Shown: positions 1 to 5,521, counted from the first letter of the stretch. The stretch is 10,509 nucleotides of DNA from Baffinella frigidus (GCA_026770585.1 MU647419.1:103653-114161), one strand, 5' to 3'. The notes: generated from the sequence alone by a model not told the origin. Translations and numbers: made by a program.

Positions 1-43
1 AGATCCAAAAAAAAGTCGAAAGTTCAAAAGTCACTTTTTTTCG

Positions 44-83
44 GACGGGCCCGCCTCGGGACTGACGGGCCCGCCTCAGGACT
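44..83. repeat. 20-bp tandem duplication
   Basis: Two adjacent 20-bp units, GACGGGCCCGCCTCGGGACT at 44-63 and the same with one change (G to A) at 64-83. The stretch 43-60 is also an 18-bp exact reverse-complement match to part of the putative LTR at 7460-7480 and 8468-8488. That match includes the palindrome GGGCCC, so it may be a small LTR relic or chance in GC-rich DNA. Confidence 0.8.
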
Positions 84-147
84 GGTGTTGCAGTGCACAT
101 GCAGACGTACCTTGTCGTTTTCTCTCTCTCTCTCTTCTCTGGAATCC

Positions 148-219
148 ATTTCTCGAGAAGTGAGGTTCGAGACTCGAGAAGTTATTTCTCGAGAAACGAG
201 GCTCGAGACTCGAGACAAA
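148..219. repeat. 36-bp tandem duplication rich in TCTCGAGA palindromes
   Basis: Units 148-183 and 184-219 both start ATTTCTCGAGAA and contain TCGAGACTCGAGA, differing at a few positions. Each unit carries two or three CTCGAG palindromes. Function unknown. Confidence 0.8.
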
Positions 220-313
220 ACGCTTCGAGACGCAACACTAGATATCACGAGGCTTCGTACGAACCTCCTCCTTCGTACGTACGAATCTTCGTACGAGCTC
301 GGAGTGCTTACGA

Positions 314-332
314 GTACGAGCTCGTACCGGTA
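314..332. repeat. GTACGAGCTCGTACCGGTA palindromic module, copy 1
   Basis: The 14-bp palindrome GTACGAGCTCGTAC is extended to CCGGTA. The same 19 bp recurs exactly in inverted orientation at 2742-2760, and the palindrome core recurs at 3491-3504. It lies among other CGTACG and TACGAG palindromes (247-300). Confidence 0.7.
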
Positions 333-454
333 CCCCCCTGCAAATCGAGAAAAAATTCACCCACCCCCCACCCAACCCTCCTACGAGCCTCGTAGGTGCT
401 CGCTCAGAAAGAGCCGCCCCCCCCCCCCAGATCGCTTTATTGGGCTGCTGTACA

Positions 455-472
455 TGTACGAAGCTTCGTACA
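455..472. repeat. Perfect 18-bp palindrome
   Basis: TGTACGAAGCTTCGTACA is its own reverse complement. It sits 10 bp upstream of the boundary module at 483-505. Confidence 0.85.
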
Positions 473-482
473 GGCGGGCTTC

Positions 483-505
483 CTTATGAGCGAGGTACCC
501 CTGTA
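483..505 (+). repeat. Boundary module (CTTATGAGCGAGGTACCCC), copy 1
   Basis: A 23-bp sequence that recurs at 3840-3865 (inverted) and 3938-3963 (direct, one mismatch). Here it is a single copy following a C-run and a palindrome. It probably marks an end of a dispersed repeat. Confidence 0.7.
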
Positions 506-626
506 GGGTGAGCAAGAGACTCGAGGCGTGAAAGAGCGAGCAGTCTCTCATTAATTCCGATTTATTATTATTAAAGTTAATCACTCTCCTCGCCCGATGT
601 ATTATCATTAAAGTTCATCTCTCTCC

Positions 627-962
627 TCATCCCCTTCGCCCTCGTCCTCCTCGTCCTCGTCCGCCCAGAGCAACATTTTCCCTGGCGAGTTGCAACACCT
701 CTACCTCACTCTCCAGCACCAGTTTGCTCTGCCCCTCATCTTGAAAGATGGGCTCGAAACCGATCCAGACATGCCCGAGGGTGCCTGGATCGGTGGCTTC
801 CCAGGATTCTACAGGCGCAAACAGCTTCATCCCTTCTTTCTCCTCGAGGGTTGGCATCCAAACCCGTGCGGTGATGGGGTCTAGCAGGTCATCGAGCGTG
901 ATCAGTCCGCGCGGCTTGCTGAGCTCGACGATCGAGAACCGGTCGAAGCCCCCTGCTTCCAT
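627..962 (-). CDS. Hypothetical protein fragment, 111 aa, abutting a telomeric tract
   Basis: The only open frame in the left 7 kb that reads like ordinary protein: mixed composition with W, F, E and L spread through residues 1-98, then a G/R-rich tail at 99-111. I do not recognise a family. The initiator ATG forms exactly at the junction with a CCCTAAA unit (minus strand reads CCCTAA then ATG), so both the upstream stop and the start codon come partly from telomeric sequence. The true protein may have begun further upstream and been cut off. At the 3' end another frame (608-676, minus) encodes a 22-residue acidic tail ending ERDEL, which resembles an ER-retention C-terminus. If a frameshift or tiny intron joins the two frames, the G/R-rich tail is spurious. 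Could equally be non-coding. Confidence 0.3.
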   Translation of the reverse strand: MEAGGFDRFSIVELSKPRGLITLDDLLDPITARVWMPTLEEKEGMKLFAPVESWEATDPGTLGHVWIGFEPIFQDEGQSKLVLESEVEVLQLARENVALGGRGRGGRGRRG

Positions 963-1072
963 TTAGGGCTTAGTGTTTGGGGTTTGGGGTTTAGGGTTTA
1001 GGGTTTAGGGTTTAGGGTTGAGGGTTTAGGGTTTAGGGTTTAGGGTTTAGGTTTAGGGTTTAGGGTTTCAGG
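962..1072 (+). repeat. Interstitial telomeric repeat, TTTAGGG
   Basis: At least ten perfect TTTAGGG heptamers (962, 990, 997, 1004, 1011, 1025, 1032, 1039, 1052, 1059) with interspersed variants (TTTGGGG, TTGAGGG, TTTAGG, TTTCAGG). The G-rich strand runs left to right, so an ancestral chromosome end would have lain to the right with 1-961 as interior. TTTAGGG is the known Arabidopsis-type telomere unit, also found in several algal and protist groups. Confidence 0.92.
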
Positions 1073-1205
1073 TTTGAGGTTTATAGATTAGGGATTCAGG
1101 GATTAGGGATTAGGGATTATGGATTAGGCATTAGGCATTAGGAATCATCAATTAGGGATTCAGGGATTAGGGATCAGGGATTAAGGATTGGGGATGAGGT
1201 ATTAG
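1073..1205 (+). repeat. Degenerate 7-nt repeat tract (GGGATTA type)
   Basis: Continues the telomeric tract with units such as GGGATTA, GGGATTC and GGCATTA. The heptamer period and the TTAGGG core are kept but drifted, as expected for an old internal telomere tract or for a telomere-like minisatellite. Confidence 0.75.
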
Positions 1206-1284
1206 GAATCAGAGTTCAGAATTACCAGATGGATGACTACGTCACGCAGTACTAAATTAGGGACACGACCCTCGATCAAGGGTG

Positions 1285-1476
1285 TTCTTCTGCGATCGAC
1301 TTTACAAGTGATTTTATCGCGGCCGAACGTTTCTCTGGTGGAAACAATTGACTTTCGATTGCGGATTTTCCGTTTCTCGGGAATTAACGGCATTTGTACG
1401 AGATGTCGCCCGAAATTAGGCAGCCTGCGGCGCAAAAAAAGAGATAACAACACATGTAAAGTCGATCACAGAAGAA
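1285..1476. repeat. Inverted repeat with 26-bp ends, possible small DNA element
   Basis: 1285-1310 (TTCTTCTGCGATCGACTTTA...) and 1451-1476 are inverted copies matching at 24 of 26 bases, separated by 140 bp. I see no convincing flanking target-site duplication. The right arm runs into the hairpin at 1470-1542, which starts with the same AGAAGAA. Frames across this region read the arms on both strands and are not called as genes. Confidence 0.6.
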
Positions 1477-1542
1477 AATGATTCCCGCCGACTTGGAGCG
1501 GGATAGAACCGCTCCAAGTCGGCGGGAAACCATTATTCTTCT
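1470..1542. repeat. Foldback hairpin, about 32-bp arms, 7-nt loop
   Basis: Left arm 1470-1501 and right arm 1509-1542 are inverted copies. The inner 22 bp (TCCCGCCGACTTGGAGCGG and flanking bases) pair perfectly around the loop GATAGAA. The outer part (AGAAGAA with AATGATT against AATGGTT) pairs with one bulge and one mismatch. The T-run and GC stem could resemble a bacterial terminator, but in this eukaryotic repeat context a foldback or MITE remnant is likelier. Confidence 0.85.
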
Positions 1543-1555
1543 CGAGGCATCACTG

Positions 1556-1577
1556 TAGGGTTTGGGGTTTAGGGTTT
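1556..1577 (+). repeat. Short telomere-like tract
   Basis: TAGGGTTTGGGGTTTAGGGT, about three heptamers, directly after the hairpin at 1470-1542. Same orientation as the tract at 962-1072. Confidence 0.75.
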
Positions 1578-1864
1578 CGGACTGGGTCCCGGGCAGAGAT
1601 TGCTACGGATGATGCAGTAGAACTAGATCCAAAGGCTTGAGGTACAGGAGTTATAGCTGAGTCTTTCTTGCCAAAAAGTTAAGCCTCGGGAGCAGCCCCT
1701 TGATGCAGGCCAGGCGGCAGCCATCTGTCCAAGGCAGTGGATAAAGTGGCGAACCCGACCGAGTCTGTTGATGCCATGGGCTGACACCGACAATCCTGTT
1801 TAAATAAAACGAAACCACGAAATGGAGAAGGGTGCGGCCGCTTCCTCCTTAGCCGTCTGCTTCA
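1578..1864. other. Unassigned stretch
   Basis: No repeat from elsewhere in the window and no gene is recognisable. A 32-codon ATG frame exists on the minus strand (1679-1777) and stays open upstream to about 1860, with a TTTAAACAG acceptor-like string near 1798-1806. It is too short and featureless to call. Confidence 0.4.
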
Positions 1865-2022
1865 GGTCTTATCTCAGAAAACGAGTTCTAAAACTCGTTT
1901 TCTTAAGTCAATTCTCCTACAAATTTGTCAACTTATGCGGAGAGTAAAGAATAAGTTGACGAATTTGTAGAGGAATTGACTTAAGAAAACGAGTTTTAGA
2001 ACTCGTTTTCTGAGATAAGGTC
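1865..2022. mobile_element. 150-bp foldback (MITE-like) element with GGTC target-site duplication
   Basis: Element 1869-2018. Arms 1869-1936 and 1951-2018 (68 bp each) are inverted copies with only a few mismatches, around a 14-nt loop (GCGGAGAGTAAAGA). Exact GGTC copies flank it at 1865-1868 and 2019-2022. Ends are TTATCTCAG and CTGAGATAA. Each arm contains a second-order palindrome, AAAACGAGTT next to TAAAACTCGTTTT. No coding capacity. The architecture fits a non-autonomous DNA transposon moved by a transposase supplied elsewhere; the superfamily cannot be assigned. Its terminal TTATC and 4-bp TSD are shared with the element at 10200-10339. Confidence 0.85.
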
Positions 2023-2591
2023 GTATGGGGTGCCCGCCTCCCGAGGCTCCTTGTTTTCAGCGCCCTTCGTCTTCACCATCCTGCCAAAGAGCAAGGCGGG
2101 GCTCAGATGCGGCGCTCCTGCCCCCTGGAAGCCTGGTCCCCCCTGTACCCCCGACCTCCCCCGACCAGCCGCTGGCTGGTCGTGCAGCTGGGAGGAGCCA
2201 AATGCACCAAGTCAGCCAGATCCGCCTGTCCGGGGCCTCTGAAACTGCACACGGGGTCCAACGAGGTCATGCTGTGGCATACTGGGGCTTCTCCGGGGGC
2301 TCTCAGGGTCGTGGGGTGCCTGGTTCCCCCACCGACCAGACCGTGGAATGACTCTGGAACAACCCTGTAATAGACCCACAGCTCAGCCGGGAGGGCCCGG
2401 ACGCGGCAGAAAACGTGGCAGTCAGGTGGCAACTTGGCGGGACGAAAGGCCCCCCGCTCCCCCCCCCCGCCGCCCCCTTCTCACCTCATTTCCGCCATTT
2501 CCCCTATGGGAGAAATTAGTCAACAGACCGCCGGTAAATCAATTAAAATGGTCGGTTTTCTCACAAGTATCGTTGTAGATCTACGACTCGC
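2023..2591. other. GC-rich unidentified stretch
   Basis: Interrupted on its left by the foldback insertion; removing the element and one GGTC copy joins it to 1578-1864. Open frames exist in several phases (for example plus 2025-2351 and 2107-2370, minus 2103-2432), all P/G/R/S-rich and mutually overlapping, which is typical of GC-rich non-coding DNA. A C-run lies near 2460-2475. I cannot identify a product. Confidence 0.5.
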
Positions 2592-2621
2592 ACGAGGCTC
2601 GTACACATGTACCAGCCTCGT
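2592..2621. repeat. Short inverted repeat with ACGAGGCTCGTACA arms
   Basis: 14-bp arms around 2 nt, one mismatch, centred on ACATGT. It lies immediately before the F1 repeat copy. GAGGCTCGT is a word shared with the 22-bp array at 3701-3779. Confidence 0.7.
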
Positions 2622-2622
2622 C

Positions 2623-2738
2623 TGCACTGGAGAGCTAAACGCGATCCGAAAGCAAAAATGCTTTCTCTGCAGTCCTTTCTACGGAAGGGCGCGACGTTGG
2701 GCTATGTTGGGAGAAATTAAAACCTGAAGGACCTAAAG
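2623..2738 (-). repeat. Dispersed repeat F1, full-length copy (minus)
   Basis: Read on the minus strand it runs from a CCTTTAGGTCCTT head through TTTTAATTTCTCCCAACATA, then CCCTTCCGTAGAAAGGAC, CTGCAGAGAAAGCA, TTTCGGATCGC, to CTCTCCAGTGCA. It matches 6036-6155 over nearly its whole length and the shorter copies at 5295, 5426 and 8622. No coding capacity. Compared with F2 the order of shared words (CCTTTAGGTT, TCCCAACATAG, CTGCAGA, TTTCGGATC, GGTGCA or AGTGCA) shows one superfamily of about 115 bp. Confidence 0.85.
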
Positions 2739-2741
2739 ATC

Positions 2742-2760
2742 TACCGGTACGAGCTCGTAC
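2742..2760 (-). repeat. TACCGGTACGAGCTCGTAC module, copy 2
   Basis: Exact reverse complement of 314-332, placed directly against the head of the F1 copy. It is followed by further CTCGTAC and CTCGTAG words to about 2792. Confidence 0.7.
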
Positions 2761-2930
2761 GAAGCCTCGCACCACTCGTACTGAGTGACTCGTAGGAAGC
2801 ATGTTAAGGTTCCATGGGATTACTTTTTGGAGGCAAATAAGTCCTTAACCATGAACTTTTCCCGTCGTGTTCCCTACACCGTTTTGAAGAGCTTAGTCCC
2901 AGCTGTCCTAAGTCATTTTCGACGCATTGT
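2761..2930. other. Short unassigned spacer
   Basis: Between the palindromic module and repeat C. No gene or repeat partner is recognised. A 109-codon plus-strand frame (2785-3114) runs across it into repeat C; because it crosses a repeat boundary I do not call it. Confidence 0.4.
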
Positions 2931-3013
2931 GCCACTTACTGTACCCCGTGTCGGCCGCTCATACGAGCATTTTCCGGATGGATTCTGTCAGATTCTAACT
3001 CCACCTCCTACAA
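2931..3013 (+). repeat. Dispersed repeat C, copy 1
   Basis: Starts GACGCATTGTG and contains TGTACCCCGTGTCGGCCGCT, CATACGAGCATTTTCCGGAT and GGATTC. It matches 4070-4150 (plus) and 4432-4517 (minus). Here it lacks the upstream portion (TTATTGCCAAACAACCAGC) that the other two copies have. Confidence 0.8.
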
Positions 3014-3108
3014 AGCTTCGTACGCTGTCGTGTCAAGGCCGACTTCGATTCAATCAAGTGGTTTTCTCTTTCTGCCCTAGGACCTACGTAGCTTCGTTGC
3101 TCGTATGT

Positions 3109-3216
3109 CCTTAAGGTCCTTTAGGTTATTTTAACTCCCACCATAGGCGGACACCGGAACGTATCCTGCAGAAAAGGCCATTCTTCCTTTCGGATCACAA
3201 CAGGCCCCCCGGTGCA
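3109..3216 (+). repeat. Dispersed repeat F2, copy in plus orientation
   Basis: Head CCTTAAGGTCCTTTAGGTT, then CATAGGCGGACACCGGAAC, CCTGCAGAAAAGGCCATTC, TTCCTTTCGGATCACA, GGCCCCCCGGTGCAG. It forms the left arm of an inverted pair with 3324-3451. After it comes GGAGTCTCC and GTTTACCCTGCCGA, words that recur at 3787-3810. Confidence 0.85.
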
Positions 3217-3402
3217 GGAGTCTCCGTTTACCCTGCCGACGCTTCGTATCCTGATACAGATATGATATCAGATACGCTGGCGTGTCGTGGTGTTCGTTTC
3301 AATCAAGGTCTAAAGTGTCTTGCGATCCTCTGCACCGGGGGGCTTGATGTGATCCGAAAGGAAGCATGGCCTTTCTACAGAACAAGTTCCGGTGTCCGCC
3401 TA
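3144..3402. repeat. Large inverted repeat of two F2 copies, about 73-bp arms
   Basis: Arms 3144-3216 and 3331-3402 match in inverted orientation with several differences. The spacer is about 114 bp and holds a smaller imperfect palindrome (CGTATCCTGATA against TATCAGATACG, 3245-3276). Such a pair could form a cruciform or a long hairpin RNA. Confidence 0.85.
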
Positions 3403-3451
3403 CGCAGCTTCGTATGTTAGGAGCTCGAAGAACCTACAGGACCTACAGGAC
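3324..3451 (-). repeat. Dispersed repeat F2, copy in minus orientation
   Basis: Minus reading: two CCTGTAGGT head units, TTCTTCGAGCTCCTAACATA, then an inserted or diverged piece, GGCGGACACCGGAACTTGTT, GGCCATGCTTCCTTTCGGAT, GCCCCCCGGTGCAGAGGATC. Partner of 3109-3216. Confidence 0.85.
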
Positions 3452-3700
3452 GTGTCGTCGTGTTCGTTTCAGTAAAGTGGTTTTCTCCTAGGTACGAGCT
3501 CGTAGCTTGTCCTAGTGGGCGAGGCGTTCAAGTGAACGATCCTCCCCTCGAGGGGTGGTCACGGGCGCTAGAGCCCTGCGTCTCGATTTCGTCTCGATCA
3601 ACTCACCCCCTAGCGTGCGCCGTCGGTTTATCAACTTAATGAAACTCGCCTTTCCCCCGTTTTCTCTCTCTGTTTTAGGTTGAGACCCCGCTGGTCAACC
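3452..3700. other. Unassigned spacer
   Basis: Contains the palindrome GGTACGAGCTCGTA (3491-3504), GTGTCGTCGTGTTCGTTTCA (also partly at 3283-3303) and pyrimidine-rich sequence. No gene seen. Confidence 0.4.
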
Positions 3701-3779
3701 ACCGAGGCTCGTCACCTGTCCGACCGAGGCTCGTCACCTGTCCGACCGAGGCTCGTCACCTGTCCGACCGAGGCTCACA
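3701..3779 (+). repeat. 22-bp tandem repeat, 3.6 copies
   Basis: Units at 3701, 3723 and 3745 with a partial unit at 3767, each ACCGAGGCTCGTCACCTGTC plus CG, identical. It is followed by CAGGAGTCTCC and GTTACCCTGCCGA, which also follow the F2 copy at 3216. Confidence 0.95.
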
Positions 3780-3839
3780 TAGGTCAGGAGTCTCCTGTTA
3801 CCCTGCCGAGGAGGCAAGGTACCGGTACAAGGCTCGCGA

Positions 3840-3963
3840 GTACAGGGGTACCTCGCTCATAAGAAACCGCCACCCTCTAGGACCCTACAGTAGGCCTATG
3901 CCTAGGGCCCAATGGTGGTCCAGGGGGGGGGGGGGGGTTCTTATGAGCGAGGTATCCCTGTAC
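3840..3963. repeat. Inverted pair of the boundary module around a G15 run
   Basis: Arms 3840-3865 and 3938-3963 match at 25 of 26 bases (GTACAGGGGTACCTCGCTCA and the inverted partner). The 72-bp spacer holds CCTACAGTAGG, TAGGCCTA and a run of 15 G (3923-3937). A third single copy of the arm is at 483-505. The structure suggests a small element with terminal inverted repeats; no target-site duplication was found. Confidence 0.85.
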
Positions 3964-4022
3964 AAGCCACCCTACGAACGGTGCGAGCCCTCGTTTTCGA
4001 GTACATGTAGAGAGAGATCGGT

Positions 4023-4160
4023 GATTTATTGCCAAACAACCAGCTCCAGCGCCGCACATGCCTTGACGCATTGAGCTACTGACTGTACCCCGTGGTGGCC
4101 GCTCTTACGAGCTGTTTCTGGATGGATTCGATTTCCAACTCCTACATTTTGAAGTACGAA
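4023..4160 (+). repeat. Dispersed repeat C, copy 2 (longest)
   Basis: Begins GATTTATTGCCAAACAACCA, continues GCGCCGCACATGCCTTGACG, then TGTACCCCGTGGTGGCCGCT and GGATGGATTCG, and ends near GTACGAAGC. The same order is present inverted at 4432-4546. No coding capacity. Confidence 0.8.
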
Positions 4161-4165
4161 GCATG

Positions 4166-4195
4166 GTTTAGGGGTTTGGGGTTGATGGTTTATGG
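4166..4195 (+). repeat. Degenerate telomere-like tract
   Basis: GGTTTAGGGGTTTGGGGTTG followed by ATGGTTTATGG: about four diverged heptamers joined directly to the end of repeat C copy 2. Confidence 0.65.
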
Positions 4196-4269
4196 TGTGG
4201 TGTCCTAGCCCCTGTACATGTACCCCCTTTATGTACATCCACGCCCATGCCCAGCCCCCCCCCCCTCGC
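4196..4269. other. Spacer with palindrome and C-run
   Basis: Contains CTGTACATGTAC, ATGTACAT and a run of 11 C (4255-4265). No gene. Confidence 0.5.
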
Positions 4270-4357
4270 TCCTAAAGGAAACATGGCTTTTCTGCAGAAC
4301 CAGTTCCGGTGTCCGCCTATGTTGGGAGCTCGAAGAACCTAAAGGACCTCAAGGATC
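4270..4357 (-). repeat. F2 5' half (minus)
   Basis: Minus reading: CCTTGAGGTCCTTTAGGTTC, TTCGAGCTCCCAACATAGGC, GGACACCGGAACTGGTTCTG, AAAAGCCATG. Truncated on its 3' side by the C-run spacer. Confidence 0.8.
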
Positions 4358-4366
4358 CTGCCCCAC

Positions 4367-4425
4367 CCTTTAGCCGGTTTCTGCTGCAATCCTCTGCAAC
4401 GGGTGGCTTGGTGTGATCCTAAGGT
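4367..4425 (-). repeat. F2 3' portion (minus)
   Basis: Minus reading: TAGGATCACACCAAGCCACC, then GTTGCAGAGGATTGCAGCAG and AAACCGGCTAAAGG. This matches the 3' part of the F2 copy at 6160-6330. The half at 4270-4357 precedes it in the wrong order for a single inverted element, so the two derive from separate copies or a rearrangement. Confidence 0.75.
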
Positions 4426-4431
4426 AGGAAG

Positions 4432-4546
4432 TGGAATTAGAATCCATTTGGAAAATGCTCGTATGAGCGGCCGACACGGGGTACAGTAGTGACACAATGC
4501 GTAGCATGTGTGGCGCTGACGCTGGTTGTTTGGCAATAAATTATTA
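4432..4546 (-). repeat. Dispersed repeat C, copy 3 (minus)
   Basis: Inverted relative to copies 1 and 2, with TTTGCCTTATTG-type end (TTTATTGCCAAACAACCAGC), GCGCCACACATGC, TACCCCGTGTCGGCCGCTCA and GAGCATTTTCCAAATGGATT. It lacks a few bases after ACATGC compared with copy 2. Confidence 0.8.
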
Positions 4547-4551
4547 ATCTC

Positions 4552-4640
4552 TCTGTGGTCCTAAGGGAAACTAGGCTATCACGCAGAACAAGTTCCAGTG
4601 TGCGCCTATGTTGGGAGCTCGAAGAACCTAAAGGACCCAA
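4552..4640 (-). repeat. F2 5' half (minus)
   Basis: Minus reading: GGGTCCTTTAGGTTCTTCGA, GCTCCCAACATAGGC, GCACACTGGAACTTGTTCTG. With 4668-4704 it forms a short-spaced inverted pair (GCCTATGTTGGGAGCTCGAA against its complement). Confidence 0.8.
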
Positions 4641-4667
4641 AAGAGAGCAGCTGGCCAAAAGCCCCTT

Positions 4668-4704
4668 TAGGTCCTTTAAGTTCTTCGAGCTCCCAACATA
4701 GGCA
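4668..4704 (+). repeat. F2 head fragment (plus)
   Basis: CCCTTTAGGTCCTTTAAGTT followed by CTTCGAGCTCCCAACATAGG, then a switch into telomere-like sequence. It is the outer part of the palindrome at 4683-5044. Confidence 0.8.
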
Positions 4705-5044
4705 AACACTGAACCATAAACCCTAAACCCTAAAACCTAAAATCTGAACCCTAAACCCTAAACTCTAAACCCTTCACCCTACCCCTTACACCCTAAACCT
4801 TATGCCCTAAACACTGAACCCTTAACCCTCAAACCTAAATCTTAAAACACAAAACCTAACATATTAAACATAGACCCTGTTTTAAGATTTAGGTTTGAGG
4901 GTTAAGGGTTCAGTGTTTAGGGCATAAGGTTTAGGGTGTAAGGGGTAGGGTGAAGGGTTTAGAGTTTAGGGTTTAGGGTTCAGATTTTAGGTTTTTGGGT
5001 TTAGAGTTTATGGTTCAGTGTTTGCCTATGTTGGGAGCTCGAAG
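4683..5044. repeat. 362-bp palindrome built of degenerate telomeric repeats
   Basis: Left arm 4683-4848 and right arm 4879-5044 (166 bp each) are near-perfect inverted copies with a few substitutions, separated by a 30-bp spacer. The outer 20-25 bp of each arm is the F2 head (CTTCGAGCTCCCAACATAGG). The rest is CCCTAAA-type repeats on the left and TTTAGGG-type on the right, drifted in the same way in both arms. The G-rich strands point outward, opposite to a simple end-to-end telomere fusion. Confidence 0.95.
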
Positions 5045-5294
5045 ATGTGTGGACAGGTATGTAACAGCGTATCGGCATCGATTCCTGAACACATCTCCTG
5101 GACCTTGAGGCAAACCAAACAGACAAGCACCACACGGGGAGCTACGGACCTTTCATCAAAAGTCAACCTGCCCCAAGGCAATTAACTTTGATTTTTTTCT
5201 GATGCAAAATTTTGTCACGTTTCCCCCAACGAACCCCTCGCAGTCCACCGTGTGGAAAAGTGGGGCTGTCGGAGGCGACACTTATTCTTGACTT
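5045..5294. other. Unassigned spacer
   Basis: About 250 bp of mixed composition after the palindrome. The F2 head is interrupted here at GAAG, followed by unique sequence. No gene or RNA is recognisable. Confidence 0.4.
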
Positions 5295-5351
5295 GGTCCT
5301 TTATGTTTGAATTTCTCCCAATATGGCCCAACGATACGCCCTTCCGTAGAA
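5295..5351 (+). repeat. F1 truncated copy
   Basis: GGTCCTTTATGTTTGAATTT, CTCCCAATATGGCCCAACGA, ACGCCCTTCCGTAGAAA, then unrelated sequence. More diverged than other F1 copies. Confidence 0.75.
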
Positions 5352-5366
5352 ATTGATAGTTGATTC

Positions 5367-5420
5367 CTTTAGGTCCTTAAGGCTCTTCGAGCTCCTAACA
5401 TAGGTGGACACCGGAACTCG
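5367..5420 (+). repeat. F2 truncated copy
   Basis: TTTAGGTCCTTAAGGCTCTT, CGAGCTCCTAACATAGGTGG, ACACCGGAACTCG, then directly the head of an F1 copy. Confidence 0.8.
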
Positions 5421-5425
5421 CTATA

Positions 5426-5521
5426 GGCCCTTTAGGTTTTGATTTCTCCCAACATAGCCCAACGACACGCCTTTCCGTAGAAAAGATCTGCAGAAAAAGC
5501 ATTTTTGCTTCCGGATCGCTT
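5426..5521 (+). repeat. F1 copy
   Basis: GGCCCTTTAGGTTTTGATTT, CTCCCAACATAGCCCAACGA, CACGCCTTTCCGTAGAAAAG, CTGCAGAAAAAGCATTTTTG, CGGATCGC. The distal CTCTCCAGTGCA end is absent. Confidence 0.85.

Larger units (their letters stand above)
84..620. other. Palindrome-rich intergenic stretch, no gene seen
   Basis: Holds a CT microsatellite (about 119-139), the 36-bp tandem repeat at 148-219, clustered CGTACG, CTCGAG and GAGCTC palindromes (240-335), a run of 12 C (417-428), a perfect 18-bp palindrome (455-472) and an AT-rich part (550-615). Open frames here are composed of the repeat units (R/S/E-rich on either strand), so I do not call them genes. Confidence 0.7.

Noticed and set aside
155-185. 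tRNA B-box-like string (GGTTCGAGACT)
   Set aside because: No A box, no cloverleaf and part of the 36-bp palindromic tandem repeat.
1470-1542. Rho-independent terminator
   Set aside because: GC stem next to T-rich sequence, but the context is eukaryotic and repeat-rich, with no upstream gene. A foldback element explains it better.
2025-2432. Overlapping open frames on both strands in GC-rich DNA
   Set aside because: Several frames of similar length on both strands with biased composition; none is favoured and no family is recognised.
4683-5044. Head-to-head telomere fusion
   Set aside because: G-strands point outward from the centre. A fusion would read TTTAGGG then CCCTAAA.
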